The position numbers and the translations under genes are program-made. This document shows, in pieces, positions 16,661 to 24,909 of a stretch of DNA of 33,592 nucleotides (positions are counted from its first letter, which is position 1; every line of letters starts with the position of its first letter). The notes under the pieces were generated by a model that saw only the letters and a program-made list of their open reading frames with translations, ran no database searches and was not told the origin of the DNA. Source of the stretch: SZUA-287 sp036397975 (lineage in GTDB: Bacteria > Bacteroidota > Ignavibacteria > UBA10030 > UBA6906); contig DASWHW010000088.1 in the NCBI GenBank assembly GCA_036397975.1, positions 1-33,592 of the forward strand. The letters are read 5' to 3'.

Positions 16661-17671
16661 ATGAAACCGAAGATATGCTTGATTGCAACTGCTCTTCTTG
16701 TCGCGGCAGCAGGCTCATTTGGCCAGTCCAAAACCGGAACAAGTGTCGGACAATTCCTATTGATTGAACCGAGCGCCCGGATTGCCTCCATGGGAAATGC
16801 AGGCGCAACGATTTATGATGATGTCGGTGCCGCCTATTATAACCCCGCTGCCATAGGCCACTTCTTCGAGACCGGCGTACAATTCAGTCACGTTCCATGG
16901 CTTGCGGATATTTCGTTTGACTTTGCAGCACTTGGATTGTCACTGGGCGATTTCGGAAATTTCTATGCAACCGTCACATCTTTGAATTCCGGAGAGATCG
17001 ACGTCCGAACTGTTGAGCGCCCATTAGGCACAGGAGAGCGATACACAGTCTCCGATCTCGCCATCGGAATCGGATACGGACGACAAATATCGGAGCGCTT
17101 TTCTCTCGGCCTCCAGGTCTCATACCTCCGGGAGACCATTTGGCACAGTTCGATGGGTGCATTTTCCCTCAATGTGGGAACGCTCTATCGCATATCGGAA
17201 AACGGGCTGAGGATCGGAGCGAGCGTGTCGAATTTTGGCACACGCGGCAAGTTCGACGGCACCGATTTGCGCGTTCTCTTCGACCAGAACCCTGAGAGAT
17301 TCGGTGACAACGGGAGGCTGCCTGCCGAGCTGCTCACGGAGTACTATTCATTACCCATTCTGTTCAGAGTCGGTGTTGGAATCCCCGTGAACATAAGCGA
17401 TGATCACAACATGTTATTCGTTGTTGACGCATTTCATCCCAACGACAATACGGAAAGCATCAGCTTCGGAGGGGAATGGGTATTTCAGAACACGGTGATG
17501 CTCCGTGGTGGATATCAAAATCTCTTCCTCGACGACTCGGAGGTCGGACTAACGCTCGGCGCAGGCGTCCATTACAGCGCAGATTCATATAGCCTGCAAT
17601 TTGACTACGGCTGGGCCGATCACGGAAGGCTGGAAACAACCCATCGCCTCACCCTGGGCGTGTCATTCTGA
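16661..17671 (+). CDS. PorV/PorQ-family outer-membrane beta-barrel protein
   Basis: About 336 residues: signal peptide MKPKICLIATALLVAAAGSFG, then the PorV/PorQ signature GQFLLIEPSARIASMGNAG and AAYYNPAA. The remainder is amphipathic strands (LGLSLGDFGNFYATVTSL, ISERFSLGLQVSYLRE, LRIGASVSNFGT) and ends HRLTLGVSF with terminal Phe, a FadL-like 14-strand barrel pattern. PorV shuttles T9SS cargo to the attachment complex; PorQ/PorP relatives have other roles. I chose the ATG at 16661 because GGCGAGG (16648-16654) then has 6-base spacing; the ATG at 16655 directly abuts it. The gene starts 12 bases after the preceding stop. A dedicated copy inside a glycan operon suggests a role in exporting or anchoring the locus's own CTD proteins, or as an oligosaccharide porin. 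The function within the family is unresolved. Confidence 0.88.
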   Translation: MKPKICLIATALLVAAAGSFGQSKTGTSVGQFLLIEPSARIASMGNAGATIYDDVGAAYYNPAAIGHFFETGVQFSHVPWLADISFDFAALGLSLGDFGNFYATVTSLNSGEIDVRTVERPLGTGERYTVSDLAIGIGYGRQISERFSLGLQVSYLRETIWHSSMGAFSLNVGTLYRISENGLRIGASVSNFGTRGKFDGTDLRVLFDQNPERFGDNGRLPAELLTEYYSLPILFRVGVGIPVNISDDHNMLFVVDAFHPNDNTESISFGGEWVFQNTVMLRGGYQNLFLDDSEVGLTLGAGVHYSADSYSLQFDYGWADHGRLETTHRLTLGVSF

Positions 17672-17700
17672 AAATAAGAGAGGGGATACCAGAAAATCGG

Positions 17701-20103
17701 TTGAAGGCGTTTAAGACGAAATACGGTTATTTCTCTAGCGACGGAAAAGAATATATCATTACTGGACCCCGGACTCCACGTCCCTGGATCAATGTGATGA
17801 GCAATGGCGACTACGGAATTACCGTGTCGCAAACAGGGAGTGGGTACAGTTGGCGGACGCACGCACAGTTGAACCGCGTGACACGGTGGGCTCAGGACCT
17901 GATCAAAGATGAATGGGGGAAGTACATATATCTGCGTGATGAGACGGGCAAAGTGTGGTCCGCGACGTGGAAGCCAACGTGTCATGAGCCGGAATCCTAT
18001 ATATGTCGCCACGGGATCGGGTACACGATCATCGAGTCGGAGACCTTCGGGATTAGAACTGAGCTTCTGATGTTTGTCCCCTTTGATGATCCGGTTGAGA
18101 TTTGGCAACTGAAGGTTCAGAATCGGTCCCGAAGATCCTCCACAATCGACCTCTTCACCTACTTCGAGTGGGCGCTCGGACAGTCTCCCGATTCGCATCG
18201 CGAATTCCACAAATCCTTCATAGAAACCAACTACGAAGAAAAAGCGCAGGCGTTGTTCGCCACGAAGCGCCTTTGGGAAGTTCCCACCGATCGGGGTCAC
18301 TGGAACACCAACTGGCCTTACATCGCGTTCCATTCTTCCAGCCGCAAACCTCTATCCCATGATGGCGACAAGGAATCATTTCTCGGGATGTACGGAAACC
18401 AGTCAATGCCGGATGCTGTCAGGCAAGGCAAACTGAAGAAGCGAACCGGGAACTGGCTTGATGCGGCGGCGAGTTTGCACACAAAACTTCGGCTCAAACC
18501 GAATCAGGAAGAAACGATCTACTATACGTTAGGGTGCGCTGATTCCAAAGCGCACGCCGTCGATTTGATAGCACGATACCGTTCCCCCGATGAAGTTCAC
18601 GCTGCTTTCGACGAAGTCCAGGATCGATGGCAGAAAATGCTTGGCACGGTGAACGTGTCGACTCCCGACTCTGCGATGAATCTCATGCAGAACGTGTGGC
18701 TGAAGTATCAGGCAATCGCCGGTCGTATGTGGGCGCGAACTGCATATTACCAGACGGGAGGGGCCTATGGCTTTCGCGATCAGCTGCAGGATAGTCAGTT
18801 GTGGCTGGTGATTGACCCCGCGCGAACACAGAATCAACTTCGGTTGCACGCACGACATCAGTTTACCGATGGCTCTGTGTACCATTGGTGGCATCCCATC
18901 TCAGAAATTGGCTTAAAAAATCAGATTTCTGATAACCTCCTTTGGTTGCCGTTTGTTATGAATGCGTATCTGCAGGAGACAAACGATTTTCCGTTTCTGA
19001 ATCAACATGAGCTTTTTGTCGACGATCCGGCGACCGCATCCATGTATGACCACTGTTGCCGTGCAATCGACAGATCATTAAATCGACTCAGTGACCGTGG
19101 CTTGCCTTTGATAGGCGGCGGAGATTGGAATGATGGTTTGAGTGCAGTTGGTCTGGATGGAAAAGGCGAGTCGATATGGCTCGGCCATTTCCTCCATCGT
19201 ATCCTACTCGACTTTGTGGAAATTTGCCGTCGCCAAAACGACGTCGGGCGGGCCGAGCGCTATCGCTTACGCGCAGCCGAATTGAAAGAAAACCTCAATA
19301 CCTTCGGCTGGGATGGGGACTATTATTACGGAGCGACAAAGGATTCGGGTGAAAAAATTGGCAGCAGCGAAAATGTCGAAGGAAGCATCTGGCTTAATCC
19401 CCAAACGTGGTCGGTGATTGCCGGAGTTGCGGACAAAGCCAGAGCGGAATGCGTTATGGATGTTGTTGAAAAGAAGCTCGAGAGCGAAATCGGTCCGCTC
19501 CTGCTTCATCCCGCGTACAGCACTCCCGACAAGTCCGTCGGTTATCTGACCCGCTACAGTCCGGGGATGCGTGAGAACGGCGGTGTCTATACCCATGGTG
19601 CAACGTGGACAGTGATCGCTGAAACGATGCTCGGTCGTGGTTCCAGCGCTCACAGGATCTACTCAAAGCTGAACCCGATTTACCGGGGGAAAGAACCGGA
19701 TCGTTATGCGGCAGAACCTTATGTTACCCCCGGAAACATCGAAGGCCCGGATTCGGCCTTCTTCGGACGTGGTGGGTGGACCTGGTACACAGGATCCGCA
19801 GCGTGGTTGTTTCGCGTTGGACTCGAGTGGATTCTCGGCGTTCGTCCAACGTTTGATGGCCTGCTGATTGATCCATGCATACCTAAAGAATGGAAAGGAT
19901 TTCGGCTGCGACGAACATTCAGAGGTGCGGCCTATAAGATTGAAGTCCTGAACCCCGACGGGGTGGAGTTTGGAGTGAAGGAGATGTTTGTTGACGGTCA
20001 GCCGCATTGCATGACGAAGGGACCGCGGGACAAGGTTGTTCCATCCTTTCCGGAAGGGACGGCTCATGAAGTACGCGTCATCCTTGGAGGTGGTAATGAA
20101 TGA
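17701..20103 (+). CDS. GH94 beta-glucan disaccharide/oligosaccharide phosphorylase
   Basis: About 800 residues, the usual size of cellobiose- or chitobiose-phosphorylase-type GH94; two-domain beta-1,2-oligoglucan phosphorylases are usually near 1100. Signatures are YGYFSSDGKEYIITGPRTPR, PWINVMSNGDYGITVSQTG, TYFEWALGQ, GAYGFRDQLQDSQ, GGGDWNDGL (D475/D478, which includes the general acid), and GRGGWTWYTGSAAWLFRVG near phosphate-contacting residues. Inorganic phosphate cleaves a beta-glucoside to alpha-glucose 1-phosphate plus a shortened sugar, saving ATP. No signal peptide is present, so it is cytoplasmic. The start is TTG at 17701, with AGAGGGG about 15 bases upstream; no ATG occurs before residue 33, which lies inside a conserved motif. 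Its last 8 bases overlap the following GH144 gene. The family is certain. Linkage specificity is open: sophorose is suggested by context, cellobiose by length. Confidence 0.92.
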   Translation: MKAFKTKYGYFSSDGKEYIITGPRTPRPWINVMSNGDYGITVSQTGSGYSWRTHAQLNRVTRWAQDLIKDEWGKYIYLRDETGKVWSATWKPTCHEPESYICRHGIGYTIIESETFGIRTELLMFVPFDDPVEIWQLKVQNRSRRSSTIDLFTYFEWALGQSPDSHREFHKSFIETNYEEKAQALFATKRLWEVPTDRGHWNTNWPYIAFHSSSRKPLSHDGDKESFLGMYGNQSMPDAVRQGKLKKRTGNWLDAAASLHTKLRLKPNQEETIYYTLGCADSKAHAVDLIARYRSPDEVHAAFDEVQDRWQKMLGTVNVSTPDSAMNLMQNVWLKYQAIAGRMWARTAYYQTGGAYGFRDQLQDSQLWLVIDPARTQNQLRLHARHQFTDGSVYHWWHPISEIGLKNQISDNLLWLPFVMNAYLQETNDFPFLNQHELFVDDPATASMYDHCCRAIDRSLNRLSDRGLPLIGGGDWNDGLSAVGLDGKGESIWLGHFLHRILLDFVEICRRQNDVGRAERYRLRAAELKENLNTFGWDGDYYYGATKDSGEKIGSSENVEGSIWLNPQTWSVIAGVADKARAECVMDVVEKKLESEIGPLLLHPAYSTPDKSVGYLTRYSPGMRENGGVYTHGATWTVIAETMLGRGSSAHRIYSKLNPIYRGKEPDRYAAEPYVTPGNIEGPDSAFFGRGGWTWYTGSAAWLFRVGLEWILGVRPTFDGLLIDPCIPKEWKGFRLRRTFRGAAYKIEVLNPDGVEFGVKEMFVDGQPHCMTKGPRDKVVPSFPEGTAHEVRVILGGGNE

Positions 20104-21703
20104 GAAAAGTAACAAATCAAAGATTACGCTGTTTCGATACCTCGTCATTTTGCTGGCGACAGCACTCGCGGTCAATACCTCACGATCTCAGATTACGACC
20201 GACGAGCTTTTGGATACGCTGCAGCACACCGCCTTCAACTTTTTCTGGCAGGAAGTGAATCCTTCGAACGGCCTCATACGTGATCGCGGCCCGGGAATAT
20301 CTCCGTCGAGCATTGCATCCGTTGGATTTGGGTTAAGTGCTATTTGTATCGGAGCCGATCATGGCTGGGTGTCGCGTAACGCAGCGAAAGATCGGGTGCT
20401 CACAACGCTCAACACCTTCTGGACCGGCCCACAGGGTATGGGAGAAACAGATTTTATCGGCAACTTCGGTTTGTTCTATCATTTTCTGGATATGAACACA
20501 GCGACCAGAACATGGGACAGCGAGCTGTCGACGATTGACACGGGGTTGTTGCTGGCCGGTATTATCGATGCCCGTCAGTATTTTGACGGCGCTGACTCTG
20601 GCGAAACGAGGATCCGCAATCTCGCCGATTCAATCTACCGCCGCATGAATTGGAATCTCATGCGTAACGGCAACCCCGGTATTAAACTGGGCTGGAAACC
20701 CTCGACAGGCTTCCTTGGCTACGGGGAGTGGATCGGGTACAATGAGGCAACGATCATGTACATTCTTGCGCTTGGTTCACCAACGTATCCCGTCGATTAC
20801 ATTGCGTGGCAAACATGGACTTCAGGGTACCAGACGGGCAACTACTACGGTTATTCATACGTCGTCTTTCCGCCGCTCTTCGGTCATCAATACTCTCATT
20901 GTTGGATTGACTTTCGAAACATCAATGAAACTTACATGGCAAGCAGAGGAATCACTTATTTTGAGAACTCCCGCCGCGCAACTCTCGCCCAGCGCGCTTA
21001 CAGCATCGATAATCCCGGTAACCATGCCGGATACAGCGATTCCCTCTGGGGAATAACTGCAAGCGATACACCGACTGGCTATCGTGCACGCGGAGCTCCT
21101 CCTGCGCAAAACGACGACGGAACAATCACTCCGACTGCAGCTCTCAGCTCCATTCCCTTTGCACCGGATGAATGCATTCGCGTCGCACGTACTCTGTGGG
21201 AGCAATACCGGCCGCAGCTCTGGCTTCACCCATATGGTTTCCGCGATGCTTTCAATCTCAATGTGAACTGGTGGGATCCGTGGATCATCGGCATCGATCA
21301 GGGGCCGATTATTATTATGATTGAGAACCACAGAACGGGGCGTGTGTGGCAGCGATTCATGTCCAACCCGGACGTGCAACGCGGACTACAGATGGCAGGG
21401 TTTAATCCGATCCTGAGTGTAAAGCAAGAAAGTGTGCCGTCGCAATTCGACCTCCATCAAAACTTCCCGAACCCTTTCAATCCGTCAACAGTTATTTCAT
21501 ACTCGCTTCCAGTCGCCAGTCAGGCTGTGCTGAAAGTGTTCGATCAATTGGGCAAAGAAGTGACAACTCTTGTTGATGAAGTGATCCCCGCAGGCGAGCA
21601 CACAGTTCACTTCGACGCAACTGGCCTCCCCAGCGGCGTCTACTACTATCGATTGAAGTCCGGTGGGTTCAGTCAAACCAAGAAGATGATTCTCACCAAA
21701 TGA
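20096..21703 (+). CDS. GH144 beta-1,2-glucanase with T9SS sorting domain
   Basis: A 535-residue protein. A signal segment (residues about 10-31, ITLFRYLVILLATALAVNTSRS) precedes a glycoamylase-like (alpha/alpha)6-barrel domain (about 34-440). GH144 hallmarks are LLDTLQHTAFNFFWQEVNPSNGL, PSSIASVGFGLSAICIGADHGW, GLFYHFLDM, ELSTIDTGLLLAGI, YNEATIMYILALGSPTYP, PPLFGHQYSHCWIDFR, YFENSRRATLAQRAY, and IGIDQGPIIIMIENHRTGRVW. The C-terminus is a T9SS type A domain (from about 446; NFPNPFNPSTVISYS). Known GH144 members cleave beta-1,2-glucan (endo) or release sophorose (exo). The sorting domain places it at the cell surface or outside. I chose the ATG at 20096 because GGAGG (20086-20090) is 5 bases upstream; a longer frame from 20036 lies within the GH94 gene. 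It overlaps GH94 by 8 bases and the next gene by 4. Family confident; endo or exo mode unknown. Confidence 0.92.
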   Translation: MNEKSNKSKITLFRYLVILLATALAVNTSRSQITTDELLDTLQHTAFNFFWQEVNPSNGLIRDRGPGISPSSIASVGFGLSAICIGADHGWVSRNAAKDRVLTTLNTFWTGPQGMGETDFIGNFGLFYHFLDMNTATRTWDSELSTIDTGLLLAGIIDARQYFDGADSGETRIRNLADSIYRRMNWNLMRNGNPGIKLGWKPSTGFLGYGEWIGYNEATIMYILALGSPTYPVDYIAWQTWTSGYQTGNYYGYSYVVFPPLFGHQYSHCWIDFRNINETYMASRGITYFENSRRATLAQRAYSIDNPGNHAGYSDSLWGITASDTPTGYRARGAPPAQNDDGTITPTAALSSIPFAPDECIRVARTLWEQYRPQLWLHPYGFRDAFNLNVNWWDPWIIGIDQGPIIIMIENHRTGRVWQRFMSNPDVQRGLQMAGFNPILSVKQESVPSQFDLHQNFPNPFNPSTVISYSLPVASQAVLKVFDQLGKEVTTLVDEVIPAGEHTVHFDATGLPSGVYYYRLKSGGFSQTKKMILTK

Positions 21704-23523
21704 CATCATGCAAAAGTCCAGTTCGATGTATTGAGATTGCGGCGGTCCTTCTTCTTGGAGGCCTGTCCATAGGCTTCGGTCAATCTGTAACAGTGATATC
21801 GCCGAACGGATTACAGGAGTGGCAACAATCAACCCTGCGCACCATATTGTTTGCAGCGCCATCCGTGACGGACGTTCGAATCGAATTCAGTTCCAACGCC
21901 GGAGGGACATGGCTGGAAATCGTCGCCTCCACTCCAGCTTCACCCGGATCCTATCTCTGGTCCTTGGCGGACAATTTCTCGGATCAGTGCCTTGTTCGGA
22001 TTTCAAGCGTCTCCAATCCCTCCATTGCAGACGTCAGTGATCGGCCTTTCTCCATTGTCGCACCACGGCCGGGCAGTGAGTTAGATTTCATTTTCTTTGC
22101 GGACAGTCCCACCCCCGTTTTCTACGACCCGAGTTTTGGATTCGTCACGTCGCCGAGCACCCTCACGCTGGTGGGGGATAAGTTTCCCGTCACGACGGAA
22201 TATTCGCTGGTGGGCAACTATTCTCTGAAACTAACATGGAACTCCCAGTCCGGCGGTGATTGGGGGATAGCGGTAGCGGGCGAGGGATGGATTCCTCGCG
22301 ACGCGAACAGAAAGGACTCGCTCGTGTTCAACGTGTTGTCCTCAACCTTCATGTTCTCCAGCGTGTTTCCCGTTGTCTATCTTGAAGACAACGGCAACAA
22401 CAAAACGGCGAAGCTCCCTCTCAGGAACTTTATCGGTGCGATAGGGCAAGAACTCTGGCAGCGCGTCAGAATTCCGCTCCGGGCATTTCGGGATAATCCG
22501 GGTCAGGCAGATCTTTCGCAGATCAAGACAATTTTCTTCGGGCAGGATGTGTCCGATGCGAGTTCCCACACCTGGTACCTTGACGGCATTCGTATGGTGA
22601 GCGTTAGACCTTTCAGCGATTCTGACAAGGTGGTAGCGGTACTTGGTTCCTCAAGCGCTGCGGGTGTTGGTCCTACAACGGTTGACAGTGCGTGGGTCTG
22701 GAGATACAGGCGATATATCAACGGGTTCGACAGTTCGGCACATGTTGTCAATTTCGCGGTGGGCGGTTATTCAACGTACGATGTTATGCCAACCGGGTAT
22801 GTTCCGCCCGGAGGCAGGCCGTTGCCAAAGCCGAACAACAATATCTCAGCTGCCCTCGCCTATCGTCCCGATGCGATCATTGTTGCACTGACAAGCAACG
22901 ATGCCGCGTACGGCTACACAGTGGATGAGACGATGGCGAACTTCGACACATTGCGCAACAGGTCACTTTCAGCGGGCGTACCGATATGGATTACGTCGTG
23001 CGCACCACGCAACATTACCGATCCTGCGAGACTCAATGCGTTGATTGTGACAAAGGACTCGATTCTCAGTCGCTATGCACCGCGGACTATTGACTTTTGG
23101 AACGGTTTTGCGCAAGCCGACGGTTGGATATTGCCGCAGTACAATTCGGGCGATGGCATTCATCTGAACGATGCGGCTCATGCAATTCTTCATGACCGCG
23201 TGGTTTCGGCCGGCGTATGGCAGACAATCACATCGATCGGACCGGTCTGGCGTATACCTGAATTGATCGTCCTTCACCAGAGCTACCCCAATCCATTTAA
23301 TCCATCGACGACCATCGACTATTCACTCTCATCGGAGGCTTTTGTGAGTTTGAGCGTATTTGACGTGTTGGGGCGTGAAGTCTCAACGCTTGTGAATCAG
23401 CGTCAGTATGCAGGCAGCCACACTGTGCGGTGGAACGCAGGATCCGCCTCCAGTGGCGTTTACTTCTACACGCTTGCGGTCGAAGGCTCGACACTAACTC
23501 GAAAAATGATCCTTTCAAAGTGA
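21700..23523 (+). CDS. T9SS-exported SGNH/GDSL-type esterase with Ig-like and CBM-like domains
   Basis: A 607-residue protein. Signal peptide (about 1-27), then an Ig-like domain of the kind common in FCB secreted proteins (about 30-120: VTVISPNGLQEWQQST, SSNAGGTWLEIVA). A galactose-binding-like/ExoP-type beta-sandwich follows (about 125-310; YSLKLTWNSQSGGDWGIAV, HTWYLDGIRMV). The SGNH hydrolase domain covers about 312-510: block I GSSSAAGVG (likely nucleophile S318), TSNDAA (block III Asn), and DGIHLNDAAH (D485 and H488). A T9SS sorting domain covers about 520-607 (SYPNPFNPSTTIDYS). It starts by ATGA overlap with the GH144 stop and ends 6 bases before the second GH144. SGNH enzymes in such loci remove ester groups. 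Since natural periplasmic beta-1,2-glucans can be succinylated or otherwise substituted, a glucan de-esterase is a reasonable inference, not shown by sequence. Confidence 0.88.
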   Translation: MTSCKSPVRCIEIAAVLLLGGLSIGFGQSVTVISPNGLQEWQQSTLRTILFAAPSVTDVRIEFSSNAGGTWLEIVASTPASPGSYLWSLADNFSDQCLVRISSVSNPSIADVSDRPFSIVAPRPGSELDFIFFADSPTPVFYDPSFGFVTSPSTLTLVGDKFPVTTEYSLVGNYSLKLTWNSQSGGDWGIAVAGEGWIPRDANRKDSLVFNVLSSTFMFSSVFPVVYLEDNGNNKTAKLPLRNFIGAIGQELWQRVRIPLRAFRDNPGQADLSQIKTIFFGQDVSDASSHTWYLDGIRMVSVRPFSDSDKVVAVLGSSSAAGVGPTTVDSAWVWRYRRYINGFDSSAHVVNFAVGGYSTYDVMPTGYVPPGGRPLPKPNNNISAALAYRPDAIIVALTSNDAAYGYTVDETMANFDTLRNRSLSAGVPIWITSCAPRNITDPARLNALIVTKDSILSRYAPRTIDFWNGFAQADGWILPQYNSGDGIHLNDAAHAILHDRVVSAGVWQTITSIGPVWRIPELIVLHQSYPNPFNPSTTIDYSLSSEAFVSLSVFDVLGREVSTLVNQRQYAGSHTVRWNAGSASSGVYFYTLAVEGSTLTRKMILSK

Positions 23524-23529
23524 GTTCGC

Positions 23530-24909
23530 ATGAAAAGTACTTCGATTTTCTCCTTCCTTATTCTGGTGTCATCATTCTCGCGCGCGCAGGGCGACAGGCA
23601 GCAATGGGATCCTTTTCTCGATACACTTCAGCAGCGGACCATCCAGTGGTTCCTCGATGTGACTCCTAAGAGCAACGGTCTTACTCCCGATCGTTGGCCC
23701 ACTCCGTCCCCATCGAGTATTGCTGCAGCAGGATTCGCGCTCACCATTTATCCGATAGCAGTTGAGCGCGAGATGATCTCCAGGTCAGAGGCCGTCGAAC
23801 GGACACTCACCACGCTTCGCTTTTTCTGGAACTCCAAGCAGAGTCCCGATGCCACTGGCGTTACCGGGTACAAGGGATTCTATTATCACTTCATCGATAT
23901 CGAAAAAGGCGAGCGGGCGTGGAGTTGCGAATTATCAACGGTCGACACAGGATTGCTGATGATGGGAGCACTCTTTGCACAATCGTACTTTACGGGGAAC
24001 ACAGCAGAAGAGATTGAAATACGACAGCTCGGTGATTCCCTGTACCAACGCATCGACTGGACGTTTTTCACGAAGCAATCTCCGCCTGCGCTCAACATGA
24101 GTTGGCGTCCGGAACGAGGGTACAACCGGAGTACTTGGAATGGCTACAATGAAGCGACGTTTCTCTACATTCTCGCTCTCGCATCGCCGACGTACCCCCT
24201 CGCCTATAGTTCATATGAGCACTGGCTTTCCTCGTACATATGGGAAGAACACTATGGCCAAACCTATCTCAACTTCATGCCGTTGTTTGGCCACCAGTAT
24301 TCGCATGCGTGGATTGATTTTCGTGGGATTAAGGACTCGTTCATGCGTGAAAAAGGAATTGATTATTTTGAAAACTCGCGACGGGCCGCGTACGTACATC
24401 GAAACTACGCAAAAGCGAATCCCCATCAGTGGATAGACTACGCTGACACGATCTGGGGAATGACTGCATGCGATGGACCGAAAGACACATCATTCATTGT
24501 CAACGGAATACAGCGGCACTTCCGAAGCTACTCAGCACGCGGAACCGGTACAGAAGAAGAAGTGGATGACGGGACGCTCGCGCCAACTGCAGTGGGTGGC
24601 TCGATTCCGTTTGCTCCTGAGACTTGTATTCCCGCTCTTAGGGCGATGAAGAACAGGTATGGCGACAAGCTCTGGAAAAAGTACGGCTTTGTTGATGCGT
24701 ATAACCCTACATACATCACCCCATCCACACCACATGGCTGGTTCGATCATGACTACCTCGGCATCGATCAGGGTCCCATTGCAATTATGATCGAGAATCA
24801 CCGCAACGGGTTTGTGTGGGAGGTGATGAAAAAGAACCGGTATATCGTCGAAGGGTTGAAGAAAGGAAATTTTACCGGCGGTTGGCTCGACTCTACGAAA
24901 AACAAATGA
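23530..24909 (+). CDS. GH144 beta-1,2-glucanase, periplasmic type (no sorting domain)
   Basis: A 459-residue paralogue of the gene at 20096, with signal peptide MKSTSIFSFLILVSSFSRAQ and no lipobox Cys. The GH144 core is complete: FLDTLQQRTIQWFLDVTPKSNGL, PSSIAAAGFALTIYPIAVE, GFYYHFIDIEKGERAWSCEL, STVDTGLLMMGALF, YNEATFLYILALASPTYP, MPLFGHQYSHAWIDFRG, YFENSRRAAYVHRNYA, IWGMTACDGP, DDGTLAPTAVGGSIPFAPE, and LGIDQGPIAIMIENHRNGFVW. It stops 15-20 residues after the barrel (GGWLDSTKNK), so it lacks the T9SS domain of its sister and should stay in the periplasm. It starts 6 bases after the SGNH gene, and its stop overlaps the next start (ATGA). Having one exported and one periplasmic copy suggests successive steps, for example endo-cleavage outside and sophorose release inside; that split is inference. 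Confidence 0.92.
   Translation: MKSTSIFSFLILVSSFSRAQGDRQQWDPFLDTLQQRTIQWFLDVTPKSNGLTPDRWPTPSPSSIAAAGFALTIYPIAVEREMISRSEAVERTLTTLRFFWNSKQSPDATGVTGYKGFYYHFIDIEKGERAWSCELSTVDTGLLMMGALFAQSYFTGNTAEEIEIRQLGDSLYQRIDWTFFTKQSPPALNMSWRPERGYNRSTWNGYNEATFLYILALASPTYPLAYSSYEHWLSSYIWEEHYGQTYLNFMPLFGHQYSHAWIDFRGIKDSFMREKGIDYFENSRRAAYVHRNYAKANPHQWIDYADTIWGMTACDGPKDTSFIVNGIQRHFRSYSARGTGTEEEVDDGTLAPTAVGGSIPFAPETCIPALRAMKNRYGDKLWKKYGFVDAYNPTYITPSTPHGWFDHDYLGIDQGPIAIMIENHRNGFVWEVMKKNRYIVEGLKKGNFTGGWLDSTKNK

Noticed and set aside
20036..20095. longer start for the first GH144 protein
   Set aside because: The extension overlaps the GH94 coding region by 68 bases. GGAGG lies 5 bases before the ATG at 20096, and the signal segment follows that start.
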